A stretch of DNA of 64,000 nucleotides from Cubamyces lactineus (Eukaryota; Basidiomycota; Agaricomycetes; Polyporales; Polyporaceae). A program made the position numbers and the translations under genes. This document shows, piece after piece, positions 31,619 through 44,427 of the stretch (position 1 is its first letter; every line of letters begins with the position of its first letter). The DNA is taken from NCBI GenBank assembly GCA_022376465.1, contig JACDTU010000010.1, positions 186,001 through 250,000 of the forward strand, read 5' to 3'. Below the pieces are notes generated by a model. That model made no database searches and had not been told where the DNA came from. It worked only from the letters and a program-made list of their open reading frames with translations.

Positions 31619-34600
31619 ATGGATTTATGGTCAACAGAATCCTTGCAGAAGACTTCAGGCAGCATGCGAGTTAACGGCCGGACACCTCTCGCGAACTTGA
31701 AGGGGCTTTGGAAAGTGATCGGCGTGCTATGCTTGTTGACTTCGGCTGCGTTCCTTTATCTAGGGCACCACACGCTATCTAACGGGGTTACGGAGAGACT
31801 GCCATTGGATGTCTCTGATGTACTGAACCGCTGTAGATCCCTGCAGCTCAAACCTGGGCCTCCGCCCGACTTCTATGCTCGCAACCACTCCGACAGATTT
31901 CAGCCAGGCACTCGACCTGTTCTCGTCCGGAACGCAACGATATGGACAGGCAAGCAGAATGGCAGAGAGACTGTACAAGGAGACGTATTTTTGGACGGAG
32001 GGATTATCCGGACTGTGCAAGCCGGTACACTGTCCAACCTTGCGGGGCGCCCGCAGCAGTTCACAGTCATAAATGCAAAAGGGTACGGGTGGTGAGCCGT
32101 CAGAGGTCATTAATCGAGTACACTGACTCTTTTATTGTGTGTAGAGCTTGGCTGACACCTGGGTGAGCTGTCTGTCATGGGACTAGATATGCATAGCACA
32201 CTCGACTGACATTGCACTTGTTCGGCAGCATAATTGATATGCATTCTCACCTTTCTGTCGAATCCTCACCGGGCCTGAACGGCGCTCGAGACGGAAATTC
32301 TGTCAAAGGCCCAATTGTCCCTTGGCTGCGTGCATTGGATGCCCTTAATACGCACGACGAAGGTCACAGTCTACTTGTAGGTGTTTGTAGTCGACATCTG
32401 ACCTTTGTTTAGGTTTCCTGCATGCAATTTCGGGCGGGGTGACAACGTCTCTTATTCTACCGGGCTCCTTGAATGCTATTGGTAGGGACATTATAAGTTA
32501 TTTCGGGCGTACTCTGACAGACTCATGCTTGGAATTTGCAGGCGGCCAAGGTTACGTGATGAAATTACGGCCTACGAAGGAGCGATCCCCGACATCTATG
32601 CTACTGGAGCCTCCTTATGGGCTAAATGGATCCGATGTTGATCCAAACGTACCTCCTCAGTGGTTACATATGAAGTGCGTTAATTCTCGTGACTAACGGT
32701 GTGGACGAGATATTGAAACCCTCGCGCTTTCAGGCATGCGTGCGGTAAGTGTCTCGTGGTGTAAACCAGATCTATCGTTACTGAGACGAGATACCCCGCA
32801 GGTGAGAATCCTCGTAACTACGGGGATACGCGTATGGATACGGTGTGGGCCGTCCGTGATGCGTAAGTTTCGAGACATGACTTGTGTATAGACACCTCAC
32901 ACGTCCCACAGATACAACACCGCTCGTGCCATCAAGGAGGCACAGGACGACTACTGTACCAAAGCTATCGCTGGAGAATGGGACTCTATTAGGAATAAGA
33001 AGTTCCCTGAAAGCTTGCAATGGGATGCGATGGTTGAGATCCTCAGAGGGCGCGTCAAGGTAACGTCACAAGTACGAGGATAGCATCACACATCTAACAC
33101 ATACGTCAGGTTCAAACTCATTGCTACGAAGCGCTCGACATAGATAACTTTGTCAGGGTGAGTGAGCTCTTGTATTAACAGTCTCATTCATCCTCCGACA
33201 ATGGTTGTGTGCAGATATCCAACGAATTCCAATTCCCCGTCGCTGCTTTCCATCATGCCCATGAAGCCTATCTCGTTCCGGACGTCTTGAAGCAAGCATA
33301 CAGTCAGTCGTAGTGACGATCCACTAGCTACGCACGCTGATGATCTCCCAATAGAAAACGTTCCTGCAATCGCTATGTTCTCGACGTTTTCGAGGTTCGC
33401 ATAAGTATCTCAATGCTACCCTTTGTTTCACTCATGGCGTCGTCCTCGTAGGTACAAGAGGGAAGCATATCGTCACTCCGAGTTCGCTCCCCATTTACTC
33501 GCGAAGGAGGGCATAGACGTCATCATGAAAGTTCGTGTCGCACCTTCTTTCGAAACATCGTGTCACTCACACGTTGTTCCTTTCCCGTCAGTCGGACCAC
33601 CCGGCAATTGTGTCTCGCAACCTCGTACACGAGGCTGCCGTCGCTCACTACCACGGTCTCCCTGATCATCTTGCCCTCGCGTCTGTGATCAGTACACCAG
33701 CCAGGGTTCTCGGCCTCGATCATCGTATTGGATTCATTGCGGAAGGTGCGCATCCATGACACAATCAGTTGCTGATCATTATCTCATCATCGACTCCTGT
33801 GTACAATAGGGTATGATGCAGGTATGTTCGGGTAACGGTACTGCTGCATTCTTATGTATGCTAACGCCTATGGTCTTCTAGACGTCGTTCTCTGGGACAG
33901 CCATCCGCTCGCACTAGGGGCGACTCCTACGCAGGTCTTCATCGATGGCATCCCTCAGCTCCTCAACGCACATGTTGCCCCAAAGCCAGTCCAACATCAG
34001 CGCGCGCCCTCCACACCCGATTTCTCGCACGAAGCTGCAGCAGCGCTGAAATACGAGGGATTACCGCCGCTAACCCCAAAGCGCAAGGAGAACGTAGTTG
34101 TTTTCACCAACGTCTCTAGCTTCTGGCATGCGGACAGCTCGCGAGACTCGGACAATGTCGTTGACGTGTTCGGTGGTCACGAATCACGCGAACAGGGCGT
34201 TGTTGCCGTGGAGCGCGGGCGAGTCATTTGTGCGGGGAGCTATACCGCATGTGTTTCGCGCTTTACCAGCACAGATACTATGATTGATCTACAGGGTGGT
34301 GCCGTCCAGCCTGGGCTAACAAGCTATGGTTCCTCGCTCGGCCTAGCAGAGATCGCGATGGAGTCGTCTACAGGTGATGGGACGGTAGTCGATCCCTTGG
34401 AATCAAATCAATCCGTCCTCTTTGGTTCAGATGGATACATTGCGAAGGCGGCCGACGGCCTACAGTTCGGAACCCGCGACGCGTTGTACGTTTCTGCTTG
34501 TCAACCGCACCTACGAAGTACTGACAACGCATTGCAGGCTCGCATACCGCTCAGGCGTCACTCTGAGCGTCACCTCGCCCTTACATGACGGATGGCTTAG

Positions 34601-35624
34601 TGGACTGAGCGTAGCGTTCTCCCCGGGTGCTCCACACCGACTTGCTCAGGGCGCCATCGTCAGCGACGTAGTCGCGTTACATTGCACACTGGGCTATGGA
34701 GACCCCGGCCCGAGTGTTAGCACGAAGATCGCCATATTGCGGCGCTTGCTCACGGAGCGTGTTGAAGGCGACCTCGGGGAGCAATTCCAACGGGCGGCGA
34801 ACGTGAGTGCATTACTTGTGTACGCGTAGGGAGAAAAACAACCTGAAAAGACTTGCAGGGCACCATCCCCTTGGTTGTCGACGTAGGGAGCGCAAATATC
34901 ATCGCCACTCTGATTAGCCTGAAGAAAGAAGTCGAACTCAAGGCAGGCTCAGCAATGCAGTTCACGATCACGAGCGCGTCCGAAGCGCACCTCGTTGCGG
35001 ATGAGCTCGCAGAAGCTGGCATTGGCGTGATCGTTACCCCTCCGCGTTCCTACGTGCGTATGTTACTTGTATCAAGGACAGGTTTGTTGAACTGTTGCCC
35101 ACCAGCCGTACACCTGGGACGAACACAGAATGTCAGTTATAATCTATCTTCCTACCTCACAAGTACTGAACTGACGCACATACGGCATACAGTCTTCCCG
35201 GCCCGCCTCTCTCTTCAGACAGCCTTATTAGCCACCTGTTGAGGCACAACGTGACTGTCGGCCTTGGGCCCCACGGGATTGCTGCCCTGAGTCATCCGGA
35301 CGCTGCCCCTATGGCCGTCTGGTCGACGCGCAACCTCCGTTTCGATGCAGGCGAGGTACGTCCTAACGTCCATCTCTCCACAAATCAGCACAACACGTGA
35401 ACTCATACAACATAAAGGTGATGCTTGACGCAGGTCCTGGTGTCTTGAGCAAACCTAAAGCGCTCGCCTTGGCTTCTGTGAACGTCGAAAGATTGCTAGG
35501 TCTTGAGATAGATCCAGAGGATCGCGACCTAGTTGCGACCGTTGGGGGCGACTTACTTGACTTTGAAGGGAAAGTCGCGGCCGTGATATCTCCTAGGCAG
35601 GGCGCTGTTGACATATTTATTTGA
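31619..35624 (+). CDS. CE9-like amidohydrolase, predicted membrane-anchored
   Basis: Large amidohydrolase-superfamily protein, annotated in fungi as carbohydrate esterase family 9 (N-acetylglucosamine-6-phosphate deacetylase-like). The N-terminus has one hydrophobic segment (VIGVLCLLTSAAFLYLG), a signal anchor. Metal-site motifs are IIDMHSHLSVESSPG, VKVQTHCYE, FHHAHEAY and KSDHPA, all present. NGARDGNSVKGPIVPWLR and KLRPTKERSPTSMLLEPPY are family blocks. It ends VAAVISPRQGAVDIFI. Exons include 31619-32082, 32145-32162 (18 nt), from 32229, 32734-32744 (11 nt) and 33810-33821 (12 nt). One junction is odd: 32381-32412 would be a 32-nt intron, adding a few residues before SGGVTTS. The true substrate is unknown; a second amidohydrolase-like half lies after about residue 480. 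Confidence 0.9.
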
Positions 35625-35898
35625 TCTATAGTGCTGTATGTATATTGGATTTGTTGGGTTTGAACAAGCAGAATGTCGGTGTGGTTTGTAGCTTTCGTTC
35701 GGGACCAACTGAGTTGATCTTGAAAACCTGCCTGATCGGGATCGGTGCGAAGATCTGAGATCGATCGAGGACAATTTCGACAAACTGCAGCACTCGCGAA
35801 CTCGCACTTGCTAGTATCGTTCCTGTGTTCTGTACCGTTGAACCTTGTACTCTTTCTGCCATAGCATCTTCTGAAGGCTCTTGGCTGGTATTTGAAAA

Positions 35899-37396
35899 AT
35901 GACCGAGGCTTCAAGTGAAGACATGGATGTCAACATGCTCGTCTCGCAGGGCCAGGAGCTCGTCGACTCCATTCTCCGGCGCAGACCACTGGCCGAGATC
36001 AAAGCCATGATTGACGCAGGTGCTCCCGTCTGGTTTCAAGACGACGAGGGTTTGTCTCCACTGCACGCCGCTGCGTATGTGGAGAACGACGAGCTCGTTC
36101 GCTTGTTGATTGATGAAGGCGCTGTATGGAACGCCGGTTAGTATAATTTCCTTGGAATGCACGAGCGAAGCCTAGATGATGATGCTGACAATAACTCTTT
36201 TCGTATGGTATAGTGGACAACCTGCACAATACCGCGGGAGACGTCGCATTGTCGCTGAACAACGAGAAATGTTACACTATGATTAGGGATGCCGGTATTC
36301 GTTCTGGTGCGTCGTGTCCTGATTGTCGCGCGCTTGGGCGAGTAACTGATCAGCGTATGGTACAAAGAGCTATTGCTTTCGCTCCTCCAAAAGCGCGCAC
36401 CTGCGGTCAACTCTCCGCTGAATATCATCCTGAAAGCCACGGATACCACGCCGGCCGGTTCAACAGATGCGTTCTTATCGACGAAACTAGAGTATACCAA
36501 GGACGAGCACGGACAGGAGATCTGCCTCGTCAAAGTCGCGGACCAGGAGGAAGTTGGTGTGATGATGGGATGGGAACGAGGCATCAGTGAGTACGGCTTT
36601 TGGCCACACAGTGAAGTATGCTAAGTGGGCTAGTGCCAAGTGCAGGAAACGGTCCACAAGTTGTGCTCGGATCATGAAAACCTGAACGAAGGGCTGAAAA
36701 TTCTCAATGTCGGCTTCGGTCTGGGCATCGTAAGCGACTGCCCCTCGATGTTGCGCCAAACCTCGCTGCTCACGTCGCTTCTGATAGATTGACAGCCTCT
36801 TCCAGAGCCTGTCTACCAAGCCATCTCTGCACGTCATCATCGAGCCACATCCTGACGTCCTCAAACATATGCGCGAGCAAGGGTGGCATGATAAGCCTGG
36901 CGTTAAGATCCTCGAGGGCAAATGGCAAGACTTCATCGAGAGCGAGGACCTTCTCAGTGTCGGTGGCTTCGACGTAATCTACACCGACACTTTCTCCGAG
37001 GACTATACAGGTATGTCAGAATTGAGCCACATGTTACTACGCGATGTTTGACACTCATGGCTTTCATCAGAGCTACATCGCTTCTTTGAACATGCACCTG
37101 ACTTGCTCGCGGGACCCGAGTCCCGCTTCGGGTTCTTCAACGGTCTCGGTGCTACCAGTGCGTATTCAAATGGTGCCCTAAGGTTGTTCAGCTAATTCAT
37201 TCTATTATCCGCAGATGCCTTGTTCTACGACGTGTACAGACACGTATCAGACCTGCACTTGGCGGACATTGGCATCGACGTTGAGTGGAGTGACGTCGAC
37301 GTGTTTGAAGGCGACACAGACAGATGGGGCAAGACGCGCGAGTACTTTGCTATGCGGACCTACCGCCTGCCTGTCGGACGTATGAAGACCTTCTAG
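35899..37396 (+). CDS. RMT2: Protein arginine N5-methyltransferase Rmt2
   Basis: Rmt2 transfers methyl from S-adenosylmethionine to the delta nitrogen of arginine; the yeast substrate is ribosomal protein L12. The N-terminal ankyrin-like part has DDEGLSPLHAAAYVENDELV and HNTAGDVALSLNN. The methyltransferase core carries the SAM-binding turn LNVGFGLGIID, the acidic loop IIEPHPDVLKHM, then GFDVIYTDTFSEDYT and ESRFGFFNGLGATN. The C-terminus is WGKTREYFAMRTYRLPVGRM. Exon 1 is 35899-36136 and exon 2 starts at 36214; later introns fall after RDAGIRS, WERGI, GLGI, FSEDYT and GLGAT. All catalytic landmarks are kept in frame. It starts 274 bases after the CE9-like gene on the same strand. Confidence 0.94.
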
Positions 37397-37886
37397 TCAT
37401 CTCCGAGATGGCCGTCCCGGCGCAAGACGACGAACTTCCGTCCATAGAGTGCGCAGTAGGCTGCTGAGCAGATTTGTACTGTTTGTTGTATCAATAAGCA
37501 GCGTCGGCGCATCTTCTATGCCATACGTAGTATCTTGGGTAGCCAATCATGTTCAAAAATAACAAACGAGGGTATAGGAGTAAAGACCTGATTGTGCGGG
37601 AATTGACGATTGCCATGGAGGCCGGCGATCGCGGTGCGTGCAGAGCCACAGCCCGCGCATCCCCATATCGCTTTCCGCCCCGCGCGCGTACGGGCTAGAG
37701 CTCTTGTCCTCCCACCACCACCTTCACTTCCACTCGCGCTCCCGTCGACCGGCTCGACGTTTTGTACTCCTCTTCTTTGCTGTATACTAGCCGTCCGCGC
37801 AGTATTACGAAAAGCAGTTCCTGGGGAACTCGGCCAGTCCGTTGCACACCACTTCCGTTACACGCAAGCAAAGACTGTACCACAGG

Positions 37887-39145
37887 ATGGCAGCACCGTA
37901 CGGAGCGCAATCTTCTCCGATCCAGAACATTGCTCTGGTGCGTACGCGTTTCCGGTCGACCGTAGGTGAAGGGAAGTTGCGCTGGGTCTAACTATCGTTG
38001 GTCGGGTAGCGTCTGCCCATTAACCAGTCGCCGAGCGATACCGTCCCCAATGATCTTCAACGATTCGTGAGTGGCATGACCCAAGTGTCAATAGCGCAAG
38101 ACTAACTAGACCGTCGTTGCGTAGTACAACCGGGATATCTGGGCTGCTCGGCAGCGGGCTGTCCTTATGAAAGGCTCGCGGTACCTCAAGCCCCGCTTTG
38201 AAATCATCTTCACTATCTTCATGCTCCTGTGCGTTCTTCTCTTTGCTGCGCCCATCACTTATGGAATGCGAGCTTATTTCCAATGATCCCGCCCATGCAG
38301 TGCATCCTTCGCTGTGCCCATCACTGTGTACTACGTTGTACTCCACACGCTGCCTAAACACGACGAAGTTGTGACAAACCGCTTCGGAGACACCTTCACC
38401 GTGGACGACCGGGCGTTCTGGCAAGCCCGTGCTGCTAGCCTCGGTGCGTTCATCGGACTGCTATTGATTGGCTGGGCCCCTTTGTTCCTCTGGAAAGCCC
38501 ACGTACGTCTATCTCATTCCTGCCGCTGCGAACCCTATCTGACCGTGGGCGCTGTTCATCATTGCATCATGTCTGTCAACGCATTGCCGGGTTGTGACTT
38601 GTAGGGTAAGCGTCAGGTCAACCAGATGCTTCGCAAGTTTAGCGTCGAAGATGCTGCGGTGGCGGGCCCTGGTGCCCAGACGCCGCAGTGGTCGATGAAG
38701 ATGCCTGGGATCGGGAGCAAGGCGATTGTGAGTGGTCTGTCTTGTACGGCATACCGGGGAACCATCTGAACGCTCAAACGCGTGCATATAGCATCTGATC
38801 ATCTCGTACCCGCGTCCGTACGGACCCACGCCTTACGCGCCTGGTGCGCAGCTGCCTCCTGTGAGTACTAACGTGAACATGTCAGCGATGTCGATTGCGT
38901 GCTCACCAGTGGGATTCACGTAGTACCTCGTCAACCCGCCCGTCGACCCTGCCGCGAACGGTTGGTACGCGCCCTACATGGGCCCCGGACACGCGCAGGG
39001 TCAGCCGCACCACGCGCCGTCGGAGAACATGGGCGGCGTCCCACTTTACAACGAGAACGACGAGAAGATCCCGGACTATTCCGGCCCGACGTCCGACACC
39101 TACCTACCGCACGAGAAGGAGCGCTTCGAGGACGTAAAGGTCTAA
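37887..39145 (+). CDS. Two-TM membrane protein of unknown function
   Basis: The start MAAPYGAQSSPIQNIAL (37887-37937) joins RLPINQSPSD (38010-38066) and YNRDIWAARQRAVLMKGSRY (from 38125). Two hydrophobic segments are predicted: EIIFTIFMLL running across an intron into ASFAVPITVYYVVL, and SLGAFIGLLLIGWAPLFL. They are separated by a loop with FGDTFTVDD. The C-terminal 130 residues are soluble and Pro/Tyr/Gly-rich (YPRPYGPTPYAPGAQLPPYL) and end HEKERFEDVKV. The pattern MKGSRYLKPRF then VPITVYYVV then FTVDD is, from memory, conserved among basidiomycetes, but I know no function. A longer upstream frame (from 37610) overlaps the 5' leader and was not chosen because it is out of phase with the exon 1 reading. 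Confidence 0.75.
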
Positions 39146-39508
39146 ACCTCTGTGGGAGGAGGCCGCCCTCGTGTGCGTGCCAGAGGTGTTCTGTGATGCT
39201 GTCAGGGAAGAGAGTTTGTGGAGATTGTGGAGGTCGTGGCTGGAGGGTTACGTCGCGTTGGACGCTATTGCGCTTTCGGACACCGGCGGTGCTGCCATCT
39301 TGTCTTTGCTGTTTGTGCTCGCTGGAATCGTGTACTTTCGTCAAGCGGACTTTTCGTTGCTTCAATGTATCGAGTACTTTGCACCTGCGCCTCTTATCGC
39401 GTGACATTAGCATTGAGCTTGCTCAACGCTAAATTACATACCTAGCCAATGATCTTGATGGAAAGAGCTATGACGGAATCAGTCTTCGATATCAATCTTG
39501 TTCCACGC

Positions 39509-42242
39509 TCATGTTATACACCAGCGCTGAGATTCAGACATCGGAGCACAGTAAACCACTGTGTCTTCTGGGCCTCCCGCCTCCGGGTCAAAATATCTGT
39601 ATCCAATGATCGTACCGGTCCACTCAGCTTCGCCGTCATCTATGCCAGTAGAGTCTCTTGTGACAAGAATAAAGGCGGCATTGGGCATCTTCCCCCCTCG
39701 CTCCGGGGACCTCATGATGATGGCTATCGTCCTGTCAGGTCCCGGGAGAGGGACCGCCCTCCGGTCCTTCGAGTGCCATAGGGCGCCATAATGCGCACCC
39801 GTCCCCGCATCCACCAGACGAAATCGGCTTGGGAAACTCGAAGCGTCACGGTCCTGCCGATCGTCCGCTGCTATATCTTCGAGCATGAAGCTCGAGTACG
39901 GGCGCGTATGCAGGCCCTCCTCGTCGCAGATGTCGTTGTCCCACTTGCCCAGGAACGCCGAGAGGGGACAAGCGGCGACCGAGCTCGGGGCCCAGCGAAA
40001 AGGCACGATGCTGAGCTTCGCGGCGTCCTCCACCCACAGAACGCTGTGCGGGATGACGCGCATCAGGAGGTAGAACGCCTTGAGACGGTGCTCGCCGTCG
40101 GGCGCGTGGACGATGGTCGTGATGTCGAGGCCGAGGAGCGATGCGACGCAGAGCGGGACGTCTTCGGCCTTGCTGGTCGTGCGATGCTCGGTGGCGGAGT
40201 ATATGGCGCGGAAGGGGGACCAGCCTTCGCGCATGACGCGCATGGCCCGGACGGAGGGGAGTTGCTCTCCTAGAAGTAGCATGACGCCGTCGTCGTAGAG
40301 AAGAGTGCGCTCGTCCGCTGCAACCTCCGAGAACGCGGTGTCGTTTGGTACGACGTGTACCGCCGGCCGGTCGCGGTCGTACTTTTGGTATAAGAGAGGC
40401 CCGTCACCCATTTGGAAGTAGATCTTCTCTTCTCCGTGCGCCTCGCTCGCGAGTGTCGCCTCCTGCAGTGTCCACAACCGCTTCACCCACCCACTACAGA
40501 GGATCCGCAGGCCTATCTCGAGGAAAGGCGCTGATGCGGCATTCACAATCTCAAGCTCCCTATCCAATACTAGGACGGCAGTGGCCTCGTGGTACGTCTT
40601 TCCCAGGAGCTGAATCGCTTTCTTCCGGAAGGCCTTTGCTTCTTCGTCAACGGGAACGCACAGCGTGTCCATCCAGAAGGCGACAGCAGGGGAAGATGTC
40701 GAATCTGTACCACGGTAGTATGTGTTGTAAAGGCCCACGATGTATGCTCGTAGTCGGCGGAGCTGGCATTTGGGTAGTGCGTTCTGAAAGGGGTTGCCCA
40801 GCCCATCTGCCCCTACCACTAGGAGTCAATTCCATTGAGGTAAGACGGCGGTCCCGAACTCACAAACATGCGACAGTGCAATGTAAGGATAGCTAACTGT
40901 ATCCACGACTTCTAATCCCAGATCTTCTGATATGAGTATGGCGGGTATCTTGTCTTCGTCAAGAGCTTGAGTGAGATCGTCGGTGAAAACGCAAACGAAG
41001 TCGCAGTCGCAGGTTTCGTCAACATGAACTGTCTTATATGTTGCCTCGTCAGTCTGGTATGCGCTACACACCGTGTCCCCGCAGTTAGAATGATCCCTGA
41101 TCCGAGGCCGGTCGAGGAAGGACGCAAAGACGAGCTCGTCGCCCATGAGTTGCAGCTCGCTCGGACACCAGCCACGCTCCTCCAGCTGCGTATTGACGTA
41201 GTCCTCGAGCGTTTCGTACCCCTCTATGCGGCGGCCGATCCAATCGACGTTCTGCGTGATCACGTTCCTGTTCCAGCCGACGTAGGAGAACGCTGGCGAG
41301 TAACAGTGGAGGACCAAGTGTAGTCCGATCGTACGGAGGAGGACGTCTATGAGGAAGAAGACGCGAGCTTCCTCGGGAGTGTATGTGAACACGGGGGCCA
41401 TTTTTCTCCCGCTCTTGGAGCCGCTATCTCTGATGAGTTCTTCGTTGAGGAGCAGTGCGAGATGGCGATAGATGGTGAAGATCTTCTGCATGAACGCCTT
41501 GTCGCCCGCACTGGTGTGGTCAAGCGATGCGAACCAACGCCCTGCGAGACCGTTCAGCGCTGCAGTGGAGATAGCTCGCCCTCCATCGATGAGGAACTCT
41601 GCCTCGACATCAATCGACAGACCGCACAACCTCGACACTTCGTGTAGCGTCCCAAAGAAGAGCCACGCCTGCAGAAACGCAGCCTTGCTCGTGCCGCTCA
41701 CAGATGACCCGTCGGCGCGAGAGAGCATCGGGGGCGCAAGGCCGTCGGCGACGTCGAATTTGTACAGCGTTTGGGCGAGGCCGCCATTGCAGTAGCCTGG
41801 AGGACAGAGATCGTGGCACTGCTTGTCCTGATGATGGACCACCCAGCCATGACGTTCGGGAAACGTCATGTAGTCGAGCTCGTCCCAGGGTAGAGATGAG
41901 CACAAGTTCGTGACCGTGAACGGTATGAATTCGGGGCGGGGTGGGAGCGAGGGATTGGACTGGGGCATAGTCAAGGTCATCGGGACTGGCTTCGCAAGGG
42001 GTATACCAGGAAGCGGAGCATCCGAGTTGGGCGTCCGGTGCTCGGTGGATGCTGCCGTCGTACTAGTCGCAGATACTTGAGCCTGTTCGGTCAAGTGTCA
42101 ACGTACGTGTGAGATGAGTTGGGAGCAGTCTCGTAGAGGGCTGCTCCGAGGGGATCGTACTAGCCCGACTCACCTGCCTAGATTCATCGGTTATCTCTGC
42201 ACTTCCGGAGGCCTTGATTCTCCCGCATATACGATTCCCCAT
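39509..42242 (-). CDS. HET-domain protein, predicted N-myristoylated (intact paralogue)
   Basis: Three exons, 42242-42174, 42082-40864 and 40812-39509, total 2592 nt, giving 863 residues in frame. Exon 1 encodes 23 residues starting MGNRICGR, a predicted N-myristoylation site (Gly2, plus a nearby Cys). The N-terminal half (about residues 60-420) contains LPPRPEFIPFTVTNLC and many Cys/His but no family I recognise. The HET domain (PF06985) follows with YIALSHVWADGLGNP, AFWMDTLCVPV and KRLWTLQEATLA. HET proteins trigger incompatibility or cell death on non-self recognition in ascomycetes; in basidiomycetes roles are little known. It is inverted relative to the frameshifted copy at 3438-6173, with the same intron positions and equal exon 1 length. 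Confidence 0.9.
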
Positions 42243-42898
42243 ATACAACAGCCAAACTCGAGAGCATGTGAAGGTGGGAGAGGATGCGTGTCTGCAAGGC
42301 CAAAATGGCGTGTAGTCAGTCTTTGATGGCCAGCAAGCAACCAGGGACGACCTACGGGCGCTGGTGGACTTCTGAACCTTGTAACAGTGAAGTTTAACTC
42401 TACTTGGACGCCCATCTCGTCGCAGAGTACGCCATTGGCGCACGTACGTATGAAGTCAGCCCTATAGGTTAGCAGTCGTCTACGATGGCGCGCAGAAGAA
42501 GAGCGCCGCCACCAATCTCTCCACGATACTAGTACTGTTACCTATAGGACGGTTTCGGAGATAGGGTGTATGACGCGGTACACGTGCGGAAGACAGTAGC
42601 ATGGTGCGATAATGATGCGAATCGGAGTACTTAGCGTGAAGGTTGTAGCTTGAGGATTGTGTAGCGTTGAGCACCATCATGATTGCGCTTTCGCACCGTG
42701 GATAGAGCTACCGTCTTGCAACTCATCTTAGTTATTCGTGCTCGTTGGGTTCTTTCACTATCGCCAAACCGGTCCCGTGCTGTTGTTTCAATCATGCATC
42801 GAGTACCTTGCACTCCCGTTCCTGATCAGTTATGCGACCGGGTTCGTTAATGTCGCTGACTGGATACCACGATGCGCTATTCAAGAAGAAAAGGGGTA

Positions 42899-43673
42899 TC
42901 ATTGGAATACAGTGAGCCCTCTGACGAGCCTGTCGGTGCTCATGCGGAAGTACTCGTTATCTATCCCCCTCTCCCTCGAGTCCATCTCGACGAGAGGGTT
43001 GCGCACGACGTACTCGAGGAACGGGCCCGAATAGATCTGCCTGAGCACGAAACGGAGTGAGTCCGCATTCGGATCGCTGAGCATGACGAACTTGTAGCCC
43101 GAGAGTGTCTCGTAGAGGTGCAGCTTGTACGTCGACGTCTGGTAGTTGACGAACTGCTCGTCTCTGCAAAATTGGCGTCATCAACTGATCACTACCGAGG
43201 ATGGACGAGGTGGGGAAGAGCACGATGATACTCACTTTCCCGAGAGCTTCTTGATCATATTACGCAGAGATAAGACGACGCCATAGACCAACTTAGCCTC
43301 CTCGTCAAACGATAAGTTGGACGTCGGCGGTGGCGGCATCTGCGCGATCGGACTGTGCGCTGTCTGTGTCGGGAGTGGTGTGCGGGGCACGTCGTCATTC
43401 ACCGCGACGACGACACCCGAAGAGGACGCGAGCGTGTTCCGATTGCTATAGGACGCGTCATCCGGGTTCGTCGACGGGTAGACGGGCGCGTAGACGGCGG
43501 GGAGCATGCCACCCTCGACCGCCGTCTTTGGGCGAACGGTGCGGTGCCAGTCCTGGTAGTACACGCAGGCGCAATGCCTTTGGGGTCGATAGATATTAGC
43601 CTGACGTCGCGTCGGGAGGGTGGCAGCTGCGGAGATCGTACCTGTCGAAAATGTACAAGCTGTATATCGTCAT
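42899..43673 (-). CDS. BET5: TRAPP complex subunit Bet5 (TRAPPC1)
   Basis: Small longin-fold core subunit of the TRAPP complexes, which act as Rab (Ypt1) exchange factors in ER-Golgi traffic. Three exons (43673-43642, 43577-43236, 43163-42899) give 212 residues. The start MTIYSLYIFDRHCACVYYQD and the block AKLVYGVVLSLRNMIKKLSG are diagnostic. YQTSTYKLHLYETLSGYKFV and GPFLEYVVRNPLVEMDSRER follow. About 70 residues of low-complexity Ser/Thr/Pro sequence are inserted after YYQDWHRT, making it longer than the yeast or human protein; such inserts occur in fungal Bet5. Confidence 0.94.
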
Positions 43674-44427
43674 GTTCGCCGTGTGCGAGCTAAAACGATG
43701 TTTCAACTATACCGCGGAGACGATCTGATCAGCCGTCCCGCAGTCTCTGTTCTTCGCGGGCACGTTGTTCAGACGGTGCTGGAGAAAGGCAGAAAGGCAG
43801 AGTTGAGGGAACCCGACTGGACCGGGGGAGGGGGGCACAGCCACACAACATACCCGAGCGGACCGGTGCATCCGTGAGAGGGGTCCCTGGGCGTCTGTTG
43901 GGGAAGCACAGCACGCGCGGACTGCACCCAGAGCACGCACTCCCTCCGCACCCAGAAACGCACCCGACCTATTTGACAACGGGCGGCATCCCTGCGCACT
44001 GTCCCCACCTATCAATAACATACCCGTCCCTCGTAGTCCCTCCTCCGTTGTTGAGGTAAACGCCCCCTCGCGTGCGTACTCTATTTCGTGGCACTTCACG
44101 GTCGGTAGTGCTGAGGCGAATTCAGCCGCACTGGCGTTGTCGAAAACAGATACATTGGGTGAACGCATACGATCGGAGCCGTGCATGCCTCTGTCGATCA
44201 GAATAAACGTGGACTAGACCACAGACTCTCTGCCACAGTCCCGTGCGAACGGTATGTCGTCGACAATGGCTGTGCTCGAATTCCAGGGACCGCCGCACGG
44301 TTGAGTTCGCCCTAGTCCTCGCTAGTCCTTCCGCCGGCCTGCTTCGTGCCCCTCTATATAATTCTAATCAACGAGCCCTGCATGTTCCGCGCTTCCCTCT
44401 TTTTCTGTCTCCTTTCGCTCCTCCGCC
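43674..44427. other. Divergent promoter region, BET5 and MFS transporter
   Basis: About 750 bases between two divergent start codons. CT-rich tracts lie just before the MFS start (44395-44425). A possible TATA element (CTATATAATT) is at 44352-44361, about 70 bases upstream of that ATG. No gene seen. Confidence 0.5.
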
